Source of the DNA: Epiperipatus broadwayi
Lineage: Eukaryota; Onychophora; Udeonychophora; Euonychophora; Peripatidae
Assembly: GCA_028023455.1 (NCBI GenBank)
Contig: JAQFVV010006733.1
Span: 346,430 to 410,429, forward strand
DNA: 64,000 nucleotides
Direction of reading: 5' to 3'
Shown here: positions 42,851-53,450 of the stretch, one piece after another
How positions within the stretch are numbered: the stretch's first letter is position 1
Layout of the letters: each line of letters starts with the position of its first letter
Made by a program: the position numbers and the translations under genes
Notes under the pieces: model-generated
Databases searched by the model: none
Told to the model about the DNA's origin: nothing
The model's input: the letters and a program-made list of their open reading frames with translations, nothing else

Positions 42851-44920
42851 ATACTCTATGAAGATTATTTTTAGATAAATATAATAATGATTACGTTATT
42901 AATAATCATTTATTTTTAGTCCAGATATCTAAATTAATTCTTATTAATGTTTAACCAATCTCTTTTTATTAAATACAACTTATGATGTTATTTAACTCTG
43001 TCCCTTTTTTTTCAACATGCATAATATTTTTAACATACTTTAAAACTATTATGTTATTTTTCACACTTTAGTTACTTCATGAAACATTAAACAATTAGGT
43101 GAATTGAGATTTAAACTATATAATTACATTTTTGTATACACAGTCTATATGTCATCTTCAATTTGAATAAAGTATGTGGTACAATTATTTTTTAGCATCA
43201 GTATCATTAAAACATCTTCAGAAATAATAAAAATAACAAAAATATATTAAAACAAAATTATTTTGAGAGAAAAAAACTTACCGACCTGTTTTTACTAGAA
43301 TAAAATTTTAAAATATTTCATTGTTTCTCACCAATAAGTTTGAACACTTCAAAAAGTGATATAATTATAAAAAACAATATATTTATTACTAAACATAGAT
43401 TACACAATATAATATAATATAAAATGTCATTATATAAAAGCAATAATGGTAGATATATATTATAAAAATAATATAAAATAGCTTTTTTGAGCAAATATAT
43501 ATTTTTGTTCTTATCAGTGTGATGAAAACTATTTTAATTATTTTAATTTACATAGAATACATAATGACATCTATCATGTATATATATAATTAACTAAAAC
43601 CAATTTTAACAATAATATAGTATATACACAAGAATTCCTCTTTTATCTGAACTTCAACCATATATAATAGGAATTCTTCTTTTGTCAGACTGAATGAATG
43701 AAAAGTAAAATTATTTGCAAGTTTATTATAATGTTTCATTATGAAGCTGCTTGCAAAAATAATTCTGAATAATGTATTTGGAATGAGAGACTGTATAAAA
43801 CTATTTTTTATTTAATTGAACTGTTAACTTTGTAATATATAAAATGCCATTCATATTAGACAAAACATGTTATCCAGTTCACAACAATAACAAAATGTAA
43901 GTTTTACTCATTGAATAAGCTTTAAAAAAACAATATTGACCACATAGTATGTAAAATGTATCACAAATAAATTTTAAAATGTGTATTTTGTAGATTTATT
44001 TTTATATTTTATTTTAAATAACCAAATCATTATTTAAAGTGATGTTAACTTGATGATAAGAATTCAATATGATCTCTCAAATCATAAAGTGTTTAAAACT
44101 ATCATTAAACAACAAAAGAGATAATAATTATTGTACTTATTAATAAATAGTTTATATTCTATATTTAAATATGAGTATTGTTTTTATTAATAATATGCTT
44201 AATAAAATGTTTATTTATTAATTATCACTATTTCTCAATTTTACACTTTTTTTTTTTTTACATTTACGGTTTATAGCATACTTTGAATCAGCGTTATGAG
44301 TTAAATTTTTTTCATATGAAACCATTATAATTGCTTACTTTTTATGTAATATTGTTGATTCACAATAAGTTTATTTATTCACGTTTAAAGAGATATTATT
44401 TTTAGCTTGATATAGAATTTAAATTTTATTAAAAATGAAATATCTATTTTTATTATTTTTTGCTTTTTAACAATGTTTATATTCATTTGTTTGAAGAATA
44501 AAAAGTAAAATAATTTTAAAGTATATCTAAAATATTATGTATCTGCTTTCAACTCTAGAGCCATTTAGTGTAAGCTTGATTAATCAATAAATAACAGTTA
44601 ATATGACATATAAGAGTGTCATGGTGTATTTTTATTGCTATTAATCTTCCTAATCAAAGAATAAAAGGGGATCTATAGCTGCAAAAAATGGAGGGTTAAA
44701 ATACATTACTATATAACTATACAAACAAGCTGGCTTATTTTTAAACTCTGTTTATTTTTATTATGAAATTATAACTTGAATAATATAAATGAGTAAAAAG
44801 TGACTAAATTTCAAGCTTACAATATATAACTCTAAAGTAAAGTGAAGACAACTGCTTGTGAATTGCAAAATAAAAAATATTATTCATTTTATAAATAGTC
44901 TATTTATATAGCACTTGACT
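42851..44920. other. A+T-rich stretch, nothing recognised
   Basis: About 2 kb without gene or repeat signatures; short (AT)n runs only. Confidence 0.55.
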
Positions 44921-45373
44921 ACATATGTAATCATCATCGTCATCATCAACCATTATCAATCCACTGCAGGATGAAGGTCTCTCCAACTTCAATCCATCTT
45001 TTCCTATCTTTAGCTTCTCTTCTCCACATCACCCCTGCTCACTTTCTTATTTCATCCATCCATTTCACATGTGGTCTTTTTCTGGGTCTTTTACAATCTC
45101 TTGGAATCCAATTTAAAATTTCAATTGTCCATCTATTATCATCTCTTCTAGCAATATGTCCAGCCCAACTCCACTTCAATCTTTTAATTTTTTCAATGAG
45201 GTCAGTAACACCTGTTTGTTCTCTTACCCATACATTGCGTTTTCAATCTCTTCTTGTTACTCCCAACATGCATCTCTCCATACTTCTTTGAGTGGTCTGA
45301 AATCTCTGTATTGCTCTTCTATTAAATGTCCAAGTCTCAGATCCATAAGTAAGAACTGGCAAACATATGTAAT
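44921..45373 (-). mobile_element. RTE-like LINE B3, 5'-truncated copy with TSD
   Basis: A minus-strand family B 3' end, 44932-45362 (431 bp), flanked by acatatgtaat at 44921-44931 and 45363-45373 (11 bp, exact). In sense order: VLTYGSETWTFNRRAIQ at the truncation point, RNVWVREQTGV, RLKWSWAGHI, WTIEILNWIPRDC, the 3' UTR (CTGCAGTGGATTGATAATGG) and a (GATGAC/GATGAT)n tail at 44932-44950. The truncation inside the RT C-terminus plus flanking duplication is a textbook target-primed insertion. Confidence 0.9.
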
Positions 45374-45431
45374 ATAGAGCAGAAAATAAACCTTTGGTAT
45401 TACACTTTTGATGAATTTATACATTGACTCA

Positions 45432-48028
45432 TAAGCAGTTGGTTGGGGATGAGTATAAGGAACTGGTGTGGTAAAATAGAAAAAGTGGCAAATATGATTT
45501 TAGTCGAGAATATGCAGAAGAATAAAAGTAATAAAAAATGAGAGTGAGTAAAAGTGTAGAAGAGAGGAAAGAAGCATGCAGAGAATATAAGTGTGCTATT
45601 AAGAATAAAGAAAGTGAAAATGATATTAATGCTAAATGGGGAAAGTACTTAGAAAAGAAGAAGTTAGCTAACATGGATAATTATAGAGAGAGGATGAAGT
45701 TAAATAGTAACTTGTTGGAGGATATTAATAAAAGTGGAAGAGATGGGAGTAAAAAATTTTGGAATTACATTAAAAGGAGAAATGTAGGGGAAAGAGAGAT
45801 AGTATTAATAGATGATGAGGGAATAGAATGTAGCTCTAGAGGTGAGATAGAGAAAATCTTAAATAGATATATAATGGATATAGAAAAGATGTTAGTTGTG
45901 AAGGAATTAGTGATAGAAAACATGAAAGCAGTTAGTAATGGGAATATTAGGTTCACAAAAAATGAACTGAATGAGGCAGGGAAGAGATTGAAAAGTGGAA
46001 AGGCGAGAGGCTTAGATGGATGGGCAGCAGGGATGGTAATGAATTTAGGGCATAGAGCAAAAGCAAAGTTATTATCATGTTTTAATAAGATGGCACAGAA
46101 GATAGTTTTTCCAGGTAAAATTGGAGTAATACAAGAGTAAGATTATTATTTATAGGAAAGGGTAAAGTTCATAGAAAGTTAAATAATTATAGACCAATAG
46201 CGGTAACATCAGTTTTATATAAAGTTTTCACATATATGGTAGCTGGAAGAGTTTTAAAATGGATGGAAGAGAATAATGTAGTGGGGGAAATACAAGGAGG
46301 TTTTAGGCCAGATAGGCATATAGGAGATAGTTTGTTTGTAGTTACACAACTTATGGAGATTAGTAGGAATTCAGGTAGATCGTTATATATGAATTTTATA
46401 GATATACAAAAAGCATATGATAGAGTAAATAGAAATAGATTATGGGTAAGATTAGCCAATTTGGGAATGGATGAAGCTTTAGGAAATATTATTAAGAAAT
46501 TGTATGAAAATAATTATTATACTTACCAATTAGGGGATATAGAATCAGTTAAAGTTAAAAATGGGGTGGGATTAAGACAAGGTTGCCCTATGTCACCAAT
46601 TTTGGTTTTGGTGTTTTTGAGTGAAATGGAGAAAGCAATAGAAAGACTATGAAGAGGGGTAGCCGTTAATAGGTGGCAAAGGAGTATATACTTTGTCGGG
46701 TCTTTTTTTTGCGGATGATATCTTTTTATGTGCAGAAAGAATATGGATATTATGTTGAGGACATGTGCAAGGGTGGGTAAAGAGATGGGGATTAAATTTA
46801 GTGAAGAAAAATCAAATATAATGATTGTTAATACTGGGGAAAACAGAGGATGTAGATTTTTTATTGGGGGATATAAAGTTAAAGTGTGGTGGATAGATAT
46901 AGGTATTTGGGAATCATCTTATGTAATCAGGAAAATTGCTTGGATGAATGGGAGAAAAAATTGGTAAATGAAACAAAGAAAAGAAAGGATTTGGTAAGGA
47001 AACTAACAATATTTTCATATAATAAATATGATGTAGCTAGAATTGTATGGAAGGGAGTTGCAGTAGCAGGGTTAACATATGGTAATGATGCATTATGTAT
47101 TAGTAAAAGGATTTTAGATTATTTAGAGAAAGTACAAAGGGAAGTAGGAAGACATGCATTAGATGCAGAGATGTGGACAGCAAATGAGGCAATTCAAGGA
47201 GAAAATGGGATGGTCAAGTTTCTATATGAGAGATGCAAAAAATAAAATGAAAATGTTTGGTAGGTTGCAGTTTATGGATAGTAAAAGAATAGCCAAAATA
47301 GTGTTTAATTGGGTTATAAGTAAAGGGCAGGTAACAAGATGGGTGAGAAAGGTAATGTGGTATGCAAAAGATTTGGATAAAGAATTTATATTGGTATACT
47401 TGCATAAAAGGTGGGATGATTGTGTTATGAGGATTGTTGAGTGTTATAGTGGTAAGGAATGGGATAAAAGAATAGAAGCATTAATAAAAAATAGGGAGTT
47501 GGAGAGATGGAGAAGTAGTATGGAGGGTAAGAAGAGTTTAAATATATATAGAAGTAAACAGAATATTGGAAGCGAGTTAATTTATGATAATAGTAAGGAA
47601 AGTAGTTTATTGTTTAAGGCTCGAACGGGATCTTTAGCAACACGAGAATATACATGTAAATGGAAAACTATGGGTGATTTAGTGTGCAAATTGTGAAAGG
47701 AAGGTATAGAAAATATTAGGCATCTATTGATTGAATGTAAATGCTTGAAAGCAGAAAGGGTACAGATAGTGAAGTTATGGGAGAATAGGTACAAACAAAG
47801 TGACTATACAGAAAGTGAGTTATTAGTTTTTATGCTGGATTTGCGAAAAGATAAGGGGGATTTAGATTTAAAGGCCATAGAGTTGACAAAGATGGGATGG
47901 GGCAGAATATGGGAAGTAGAGTAGGGAATGGAAAATAAAGTGGCTAACAGGTTTATCTGGGCATAGTTGCCGAGATATCCTTGACTTCGTTTAAGGAGAA
48001 ACCAAATACATACATCACATCACATCAC
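45432..48028 (+). mobile_element. LINE A3 (CR1/L2-like), 5'-truncated plus-strand copy
   Basis: Family A sequence begins at about 45435, matching A1 from about 11600 downwards, so ORF1 and the endonuclease are missing. The rest of ORF2 follows, then the 3' UTR (GGTTTATCTGGGCATAGTTGC) and a (CATCA)n tail at 48007-48028. The element is closely related to A1 at the protein level. I cannot identify a target-site duplication. It sits immediately downstream of the B3 insertion. Confidence 0.9.
45538..47930 (+). pseudogene. LINE A3 ORF2: reverse transcriptase and C-terminal region
   Basis: Successive frames: 45538-46140 (KSGKARGLDGWAAG), 46150-46650 (NYRPIAVTSVLYK, QGGFRPDRHIGDS, MNFIDIQKAYDRVNRN with the catalytic Asp, GLRQGCPMSPILV), a short shifted piece with FFADDIFLC near 46704-46730 (both catalytic Asp present), 46728-47245 (GIKFSEEKSNIM, YRYLGIIL) and 47163-47924 (GRLQFMDSKRIAKI, RWDDCVMRIVECYSG, TREYTCKWK, HLLIEC zinc-knuckle half). 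There are about five frameshifts and an in-frame stop at 47694 that removes the second Cys region of the knuckle. Catalytic residues are better kept than in A1, but the copy is not translatable. Confidence 0.88.
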
Positions 48029-48160
48029 TGCTCTTTAAAGCATGTAGAGTAAGCATATGAAAAAATCACATGATAATGTTACTAGTATTATTTTACCTGT
48101 TGTCATTATACTTGGTTTTTGTTTTTTTTAACAAAAATTTTATTCAATAACTTTAGCTAT

Positions 48161-48463
48161 CATTATCAACCATTATCAATCCACTGCAGGATGAAGGTCT
48201 CTCCAAGTTTAAACCATCTTCTCTGATCTTTAGCTTCTCTTCTCCACAACACCCCTGCACATTTTCTTATTTTCATCCATCCATCTCACATGTGGTCTCT
48301 TTCTGGGTCTTTTACAATATCTTGGAATCCAGTTTAAAATTTCAATTGTCCATCTATTATCATTTCTTCTAGCAATATGTCCAGCCCAACTCCATTTCAA
48401 TCTTTTAATTTTTTCAATAAGGTCAGTAACACCTGTTTGTTGTCTTACCCATACATTGCGTTT
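48161..48463 (-). pseudogene. LINE B2 C-terminal region and 3' UTR beyond the premature stop
   Basis: The same frame continues after the TGA with KRNVWVRQQTGVTDLIEKIK, RLKWSWAGHIARRN and WTIEILNWIPRYC, then breaks. WAGH is the conserved RTE C-terminal landmark. The last ~60 bases (CTGCAGTGGATTGATAATGG...) are the 3' UTR shared with B1, B3 and the stub at 32708. Confidence 0.82.
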
Positions 48464-49747
48464 TCAATCCCTTCTTGTTACTCCCAATATGCATCTCTCC
48501 ATACTTCTTTGAGTGGTCTGAAGTCTCTGTATTGCTCTTCTATTAAGTGTCCAAGTCTCAGATCCATAAGTAAGAACTGGCAAAACACATTTATTAAAAA
48601 CCTTCCTTTTTAAACACATAGGCATATTTCCTTTTAGTATCAAGTTATTTCTACCAAAAGCACTCCAACCAAGTTTAATTCTATGATTAATTTCCTCCAT
48701 TATGTTTCCATCTGTATTAATAATCTGACCAAGGTATTTGTAACTGTTAACTTCTTCTAATTCTTCATAATCAATCTTTATTTTCATATTTTGAGCAAAT
48801 CGATTAAACATTACTTTAGTCTTTTTAACATTTATCTTTAGTCCTACTTTTCTACTTTCATCTGCTAACTCCTGCAACATATCCTGCAGCTCTGAAGCAT
48901 TATTTGCAAAAACAACTACATCATCTGCAAAATCTAAATGACTTAAATACTCTCCATTTACTTTCACTCCTTTAGTTTCCCATTTTAATCCACAAAATAC
49001 TTCTTGCAGCACTGCTGTAAAAAGTTTTGGAGATATGGAGTCACCTTGTCTTACACCTTTCTCAATGTTGATTTTTCCAGTATCATTATGTAATCTAATT
49101 GTTGCTGTTGCATTTTTATAAATATTCTTTAAAATATGACAATATCCTGGATCTATACCTTGATGATCCAATGCTTTAATCACTGAAGAAATGTGTATAG
49201 AATCGATTGCCTTTTCATAATCTACAAATCCAAAACATAATGACAACTCATATTCATTTGTCCTTTCTATGACTTCTCTCAATACCTGGATATGATCTAT
49301 TGTACTAAAACCACTTTTAAATCCAGCTTGTTCTCTTGGTTGGTGGAAATCCAAAGTTCTCTGTAGACGAGTTGTAATTATCTTGGTAAAAATTTTATAT
49401 AAAACTGACAAAAGGCTGATAGGTCTGTAATTTCTAATATCTTCTTTATCACCTTTTTTAAATATTAATATTATTACTGCATTCTTCCAATCTTCCGGTA
49501 CATCTTTATCATTTAGACATTTGGTATATAACTTTGCTAAAATTGTTTCTATTTCTTCACCTGCTTCTTTTAATATATCAATTATAATTCCATCATTTCC
49601 TGGAGCCTTTCCTTTCTTCATACATTTAATTGCATGCCTCACTTCTTCATTTAAAATTCTGGGCAATTCGGAAGATGTAATAGATATAGGAGGTACTTGT
49701 TCTTTATTACTATATAATTCTTGATAAAAATCTTCTACCAATTTCAT
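48464..49747 (-). CDS. LINE B2 reverse transcriptase (427 codons, partial ORF)
   Basis: The longest open frame in the window. The Met at 49747 is simply the first in frame; homology continues upstream into the linker. Approximate residues: 45-60 KKGKAPGNDGI, ~105 NYRPISLLSVLYK, ~140 EQAGFKSGFSTIDH, ~175 CFGFVDYEKAIDSI (first catalytic Asp, with Ile where relatives have Phe), ~240 GVRQGDSISPKLF, ~285 FADDVVVFA (catalytic Asp pair), ~320 GLKINVKKTKVM, ~350 YKYLGQIIN, ~400 LTYGSETWTLNRR. It copies element RNA into DNA at the nicked target. The frame ends at a TGA (48464-48466) where relatives read RRDRKRN, so one base change cut off the conserved C-terminus, which resumes in the same frame below. 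Confidence 0.92.
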   Translation of the reverse strand: MKLVEDFYQELYSNKEQVPPISITSSELPRILNEEVRHAIKCMKKGKAPGNDGIIIDILKEAGEEIETILAKLYTKCLNDKDVPEDWKNAVIILIFKKGDKEDIRNYRPISLLSVLYKIFTKIITTRLQRTLDFHQPREQAGFKSGFSTIDHIQVLREVIERTNEYELSLCFGFVDYEKAIDSIHISSVIKALDHQGIDPGYCHILKNIYKNATATIRLHNDTGKINIEKGVRQGDSISPKLFTAVLQEVFCGLKWETKGVKVNGEYLSHLDFADDVVVFANNASELQDMLQELADESRKVGLKINVKKTKVMFNRFAQNMKIKIDYEELEEVNSYKYLGQIINTDGNIMEEINHRIKLGWSAFGRNNLILKGNMPMCLKRKVFNKCVLPVLTYGSETWTLNRRAIQRLQTTQRSMERCILGVTRRD

Positions 49748-49915
49748 GATGTCATCTCTCTTTTTAGTAATAATTCCATCTTTTTTTCTTATTGCAGATA
49801 TAAATTTCCTACCAATACCAAAATGTTGTTTAACATTCTTGAGCCTTTTATTTTCTTCTACAGCTTTCCTTGCTATTTCACAGTTATACTTTCTTATATC
49901 ATTTTCAACTCTTTT

Positions 49916-51117
49916 CTATACCATTTTACAAAATTCTAGATATTCAATTCTTTTTAATACATTATTTTTGTATATCTTCATATTCCTTCTTTTCTTCATA
50001 AATTCTCTAGTCTCAGTAGAAATTTTATTAGTCAATTGCTGCTTTTTTCTATCAGTTATCTTTGTTGCAGTTTTTAAAAGTGTATCAGTTATTTTCATAT
50101 TAATTTCATTCAAATCTGAATCATGTTCAAAATCTCCTAACACTTGAAACCTATTTCTAAGTTCTAATTTAAATTTATTAGAATGTTTCTGAAGATTAGG
50201 AATATCAACTGTAAATATTGTTTTTCTTAATAATTTTTGTCTCTCTAGTTTTACATTAACACATAACTTACACCTTACTAATCGATGATCACTTCCTGTG
50301 TTAAATTTATTAAGAACATTACAATCTTGAAATATGTATTTCCTGTTAGTTAAAATATAATCTAATTCTGCTGTACCTTCATTTGTTCCATGTCCATTTC
50401 CTTTTAACATTTTTCTCAAAAAATGAATTCATAATATAAAGTTTTTCTTTTTCTGCAAACTCCACAAGTCTATGTCCTCTCTCACATATATTACCATAAC
50501 CAAAATTACCTACAGCAATTTCATCTTTCATTTTTCTACCAATTCTAGCATTAAAGTCTCCCATAACAATTTTTAAATGTTGTTTACTCTGATCAAAAGC
50601 CTTTTGTACATCCATATAAAAATCTTCTACTACTTCATCACTATGATAACTTGTTGGGGCATAAACCTGAATTATCTGCATTTGGTATCTGCTATTAAGT
50701 TGAATAACTAATCTTGCCACTCTGTCTGATATACCATCAATCTCCACAATATTCTTTTTCCACTTTTTATTTATAATGAATCCTACTCCACTTGTATTTC
50801 CAATATGTGTGCCTTTATAATAGAGTATATGTCCACTTTTTAAATCAATTATTTCTTCACCTTTTCTTCTAACTTCACAAAGTCCAATAATGTCCCATTT
50901 AATATAAGACAGTTCTTCTAATTCTTGCAAATTTTCCTTCACTTGAAAGTGATCTGCAGTTGTAAGTACCTAAATAAAAAGTCGTCATCAAATGGCAGCC
51001 TGGGTCCGCAATCAGGGGATTCTTAGTACCCTCCGCCTTCGGCCACCAACCGCTGCCTTGGTTGGTGACTTTACAGCATCCTGGGAATAAGGGCCATGCT
51101 TTATTTTTGTCTGTCAT
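49916..51117 (-). pseudogene. LINE B2 endonuclease region
   Basis: Three minus-strand frames in order. 51117-50899 reads LFPGCCKVTNQGSGWW and ends FYLGTYNCRSLSSEGK. 50942-50379 (187 codons) has ELEELSYIKWDIIGLCEVRR (catalytic Glu), SGVGFIINKKWKKN, IIQVYAPTSYHSDE and IVMGDFNARIG (Asp/Asn pair). 50419-49916 (167 codons) has AELDYILTNRKYIF and FNTGSDHRLVRC (Ser-Asp-His), then a basic linker. All catalytic blocks of the AP-type endonuclease are visible. Frameshifts near 50920 and 50400, the latter with a small deletion before DYILT, break what should be one reading frame. Upstream of the RT frame without a gap in homology. Confidence 0.88.
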
Positions 51118-51441
51118 AATTGTATATATGTATTGGAAAAATATTTATCATTTACACAAACATTCATTCTGCCTTATCAGGCACTGAGAAGAAAGACCAT
51201 GGTGTTTCTTGATCTTAAACTCAGAGGTAAAAAGCCAATAAACTCACCACGCTGGCTAATGCATGTTGGTGAGCAGCCCATCCATGTTCGTATACTATAT
51301 GAATAATCACATAGTAATAACAGCTGCAACGACAAGAACGTATGGAGTGGACATTAGGAATTTGCCCTGCTCGGTTCCTTTAAGGCCTCCAAGAGGAAGC
51401 AATGGGTCTCCTTTCAGTTAATAGCAAACTCCTTTAGCTAT

Positions 51442-51741
51442 AATATATTTAATATTTTTTATTTTACATACTTAAATCTTTTCTTTTTCTAATTTATATA
51501 TATTTTCAAAATATTCTGCAAAAATACCCAATTTAACATTTTTGAGCCCCCCCCCCCCGTTTCTTTTGTGTTCTTTTACAATAATCTCCATCATTTCAAT
51601 TTTTTTCATTCACTATTTTTTTTTTTTTGTAAATGCAAATTGCTATGAAAATAAAAACATTAGTCTATTATGAATAGGCTAATCAAGGCTTAATTATCCA
51701 TGAGATTATATTAATTTTTATAAATCTTTTTTTGTTTGTTA
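51442..51741. other. A+T-rich spacer with poly-C tract
   Basis: A C13 run lies at about 51547-51559. The following TTTCTT..TGTTCTT..ACAATAAT resembles the sequence after the C tract near 19145, so both may belong to one old repeat. Nothing coding. Confidence 0.4.
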
Positions 51742-51875
51742 TTGCTTTATTTTTTTTTTTTAAGTGTCATAGCATCGGCCGGGACGCGAACCCGCAACCC
51801 GGGCAACTGCCTGCAAGTGCAAGGCAGTGGCCCTGACCTCTCGACCACCAATGCAAGACTGTTGTTGCTTTATTT
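51742..51875 (-). mobile_element. tRNA-derived SINE copy E2 with TSD
   Basis: A minus-strand element, 51753-51864, between ttgctttattt at 51742-51752 and 51865-51875 (11 bp, exact). Its head shares with E1 the GCATTGG/CCGATGC pairing, TGGTCGAGAGG and GGTTCGCGTCC (a better B box than in E1), then TATGACACTT and A10. Differences from E1 are few (for example GGGCCA instead of GTGTGA), so both copies are relatively young. Confidence 0.88.
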
Positions 51876-52089
51876 AAAACCATTTTTCTGAATCTTAAAT
51901 TACTTTGCAAAAATGAATTATGTTAGACATTTTATAATCTTTAATATTTCAAGTGAAATCTTATCAATTCCCAATTTTTCCCTTAACAAAATTGCATAAA
52001 CAATTTTCTACTGAAGGATTTATATATATATAAACACTGATAAAAAAATTGTCTCCAATATATAATTCATATATTTTCCACTTTCTTAT

Positions 52090-52610
52090 TAGACGTGATG
52101 TTTATGTGATGTAAATGGTTTATCTTTAAAATCAAAAGTTCCCGAGCATAAGTCTCTATGCCCAAAACTCTATTAATCAAGTTAAACAGACTTCTCAAAA
52201 ACAACAATAACCCTTTTTACTTTTTATTACCAATTATTTTTCCAGCTGTGATTTTTTTTTCTACATCCCATTTTAATAAATGTCATTTTATTAATTCCAT
52301 TTTATTATTCTTATATCTCCAATTTTATTATAAAAACTTAAACAAAAACCATGCAATTTTTCTCACTTTCATTTCTTTACTTTTAAATTTTTTCCAATTT
52401 TTATAAAATTTAGTCTGGTTCTTTTTCAACAGCCTACATTCCACAAATAAGCATTCAATACCCTCCTTTCCCATTTTCACATAAACTGCACTTACATTTA
52501 AAATTCTTTTTTTTTTTTTATTTGCCTTCTTTCCCCTAATATCTAAAGCTACTACGCTTGCAACAAGTAACAATAAGCTATATTTAATGTTTATATACAT
52601 CCTTTCATAA
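52090..52610 (-). mobile_element. diverged family A-like LINE 3' end (A4)
   Basis: On the minus strand a 90-codon frame (52600-52328) ends in GKEGIECLFVECRLLKK, which lines up with KEGIENIRHLLIECKCLKA of family A, and is followed by a FYKNWKKF stretch matching KLWENRYKQ. The 3' end shows TTATGCTCGGGAACTTTTGA..., and a tail with CATCACGTC near 52093-52117, reminiscent of the (ATCAC)n tail. It is therefore a distant relative, truncated at the 5' end near 52610 and not translatable over its full length. Confidence 0.65.
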
Positions 52611-52624
52611 CTGAAATACAGGCT

Positions 52625-52775
52625 TATTATATACCTGTATCAATATATGTAATATATGAGCACAGACTTTCACACGACCTAGCACTCTCCACTCTATCTC
52701 ATAACACTGATACACTTGAACACATATATGTTAAAAAAATAAATAATCACTAATATACGTATTTCATGCTTTCAT
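52625..52775 (-). repeat. family D repeat copy
   Basis: Minus strand: AGCATGAAATACGTATATTAG, GTGATTATTTATT, ACATATATGTGTTCAAGTGT, ATGAGATAGAGTGGAGAGTG and CGTGTGAAAGTCTG, then CATATATTACATATATTGAT and a short AATAAGCCTGTA hairpin. It matches the arms at 7490-7710. The B-box-like part is eroded here. Confidence 0.72.
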
Positions 52776-53219
52776 ATTTTATATACTTTTTATTCTTGTA
52801 TAATTCCAAAGTATTTTTAATTTATATTCATTTTTCATAACTCTGCTTTCTTTTTTATAATCAGTTTATCTATTGCTTTTTTCCCCTATTTCTCATAAAT
52901 ATTTATCAATAATACATTCTTCATATCTCATTTTTTATATAAATAAATAAATTATTAATCTACTAATTTTACATGTTAGTTTATAAAATAATACAGTAAT
53001 GACTTTATAGTCCATCTCCAAAAGCCTCATTATAAGCTGAGCAAAATTATTGCAGATTAAATGATTGAGTAGAAAACAAACAGTGAAGAATTCATTTGTG
53101 AAATTTTCAGCTTTCCTATTTAATGTCCAATAATTTTACTTTTTTTTATAGTCTGTGGAATTAAGAAAATATCATTTGTGTATCTTTCTAATGTACAAAT
53201 TTGGCATCCATTATAACTT
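52776..53219. other. A+T-rich stretch, nothing recognised
   Basis: No gene or repeat identified. Confidence 0.5.
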
Positions 53220-53450
53220 TATTCTCACAATCCCCTCCCCATATTTCTGCCTCTACCTCTCTCCCCTATCCCCCTATCCCTTTTCCCTCACCTCTTCCTC
53301 TCTCTCCCTCTTTTCCCCTTTCTCTCCATCCCTCCCCTATCTTTCTCTCCCTCTTCTCTCTCCTTCTCTCCCACTGTTTTCCCTCTTCCTCTCTGTCTCT
53401 CCCTTTCTCTCTCTTTCTCTCCTTCTCCCACTCTCTCTTTCTCTTTTGTA
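53220..53450 (+). repeat. polypyrimidine tract (CT/CCCTCT-rich), ~230 bp
   Basis: An almost pure pyrimidine run on the plus strand with CTCT, CCCT and TCCC units. Open frames across it (for example 53155-53451) are serine/leucine/phenylalanine repeats caused by composition and are not genes. A tract of this length can adopt triplex structures and expands by slippage. Confidence 0.9.

Larger units (their letters stand above)
48151..51441 (-). mobile_element. RTE-like LINE B2, full length with TSD
   Basis: The element is 48161-51431 (about 3.27 kb) on the minus strand, bounded by ctttagctat at 48151-48160 and 51432-51441 (10 bp, exact). From the 5' end: a GC-richer leader (51431-51120), an N-terminal reading start near 51117 (PKAEGTKNPLIADPG), AP-type endonuclease, reverse transcriptase, C-terminal region, and a 3' UTR ending in GGATTGATAATGGTTGATAATG. 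It has one long RT frame and few frameshifts, so it is the youngest-looking autonomous element in the window and the reference for B1 and B3. Confidence 0.92.

Noticed and set aside
46728-46967. Separate 79-codon gene
   Set aside because: It is a frame-shifted piece of LINE A3 ORF2 (GIKFSEEKSNIM block).
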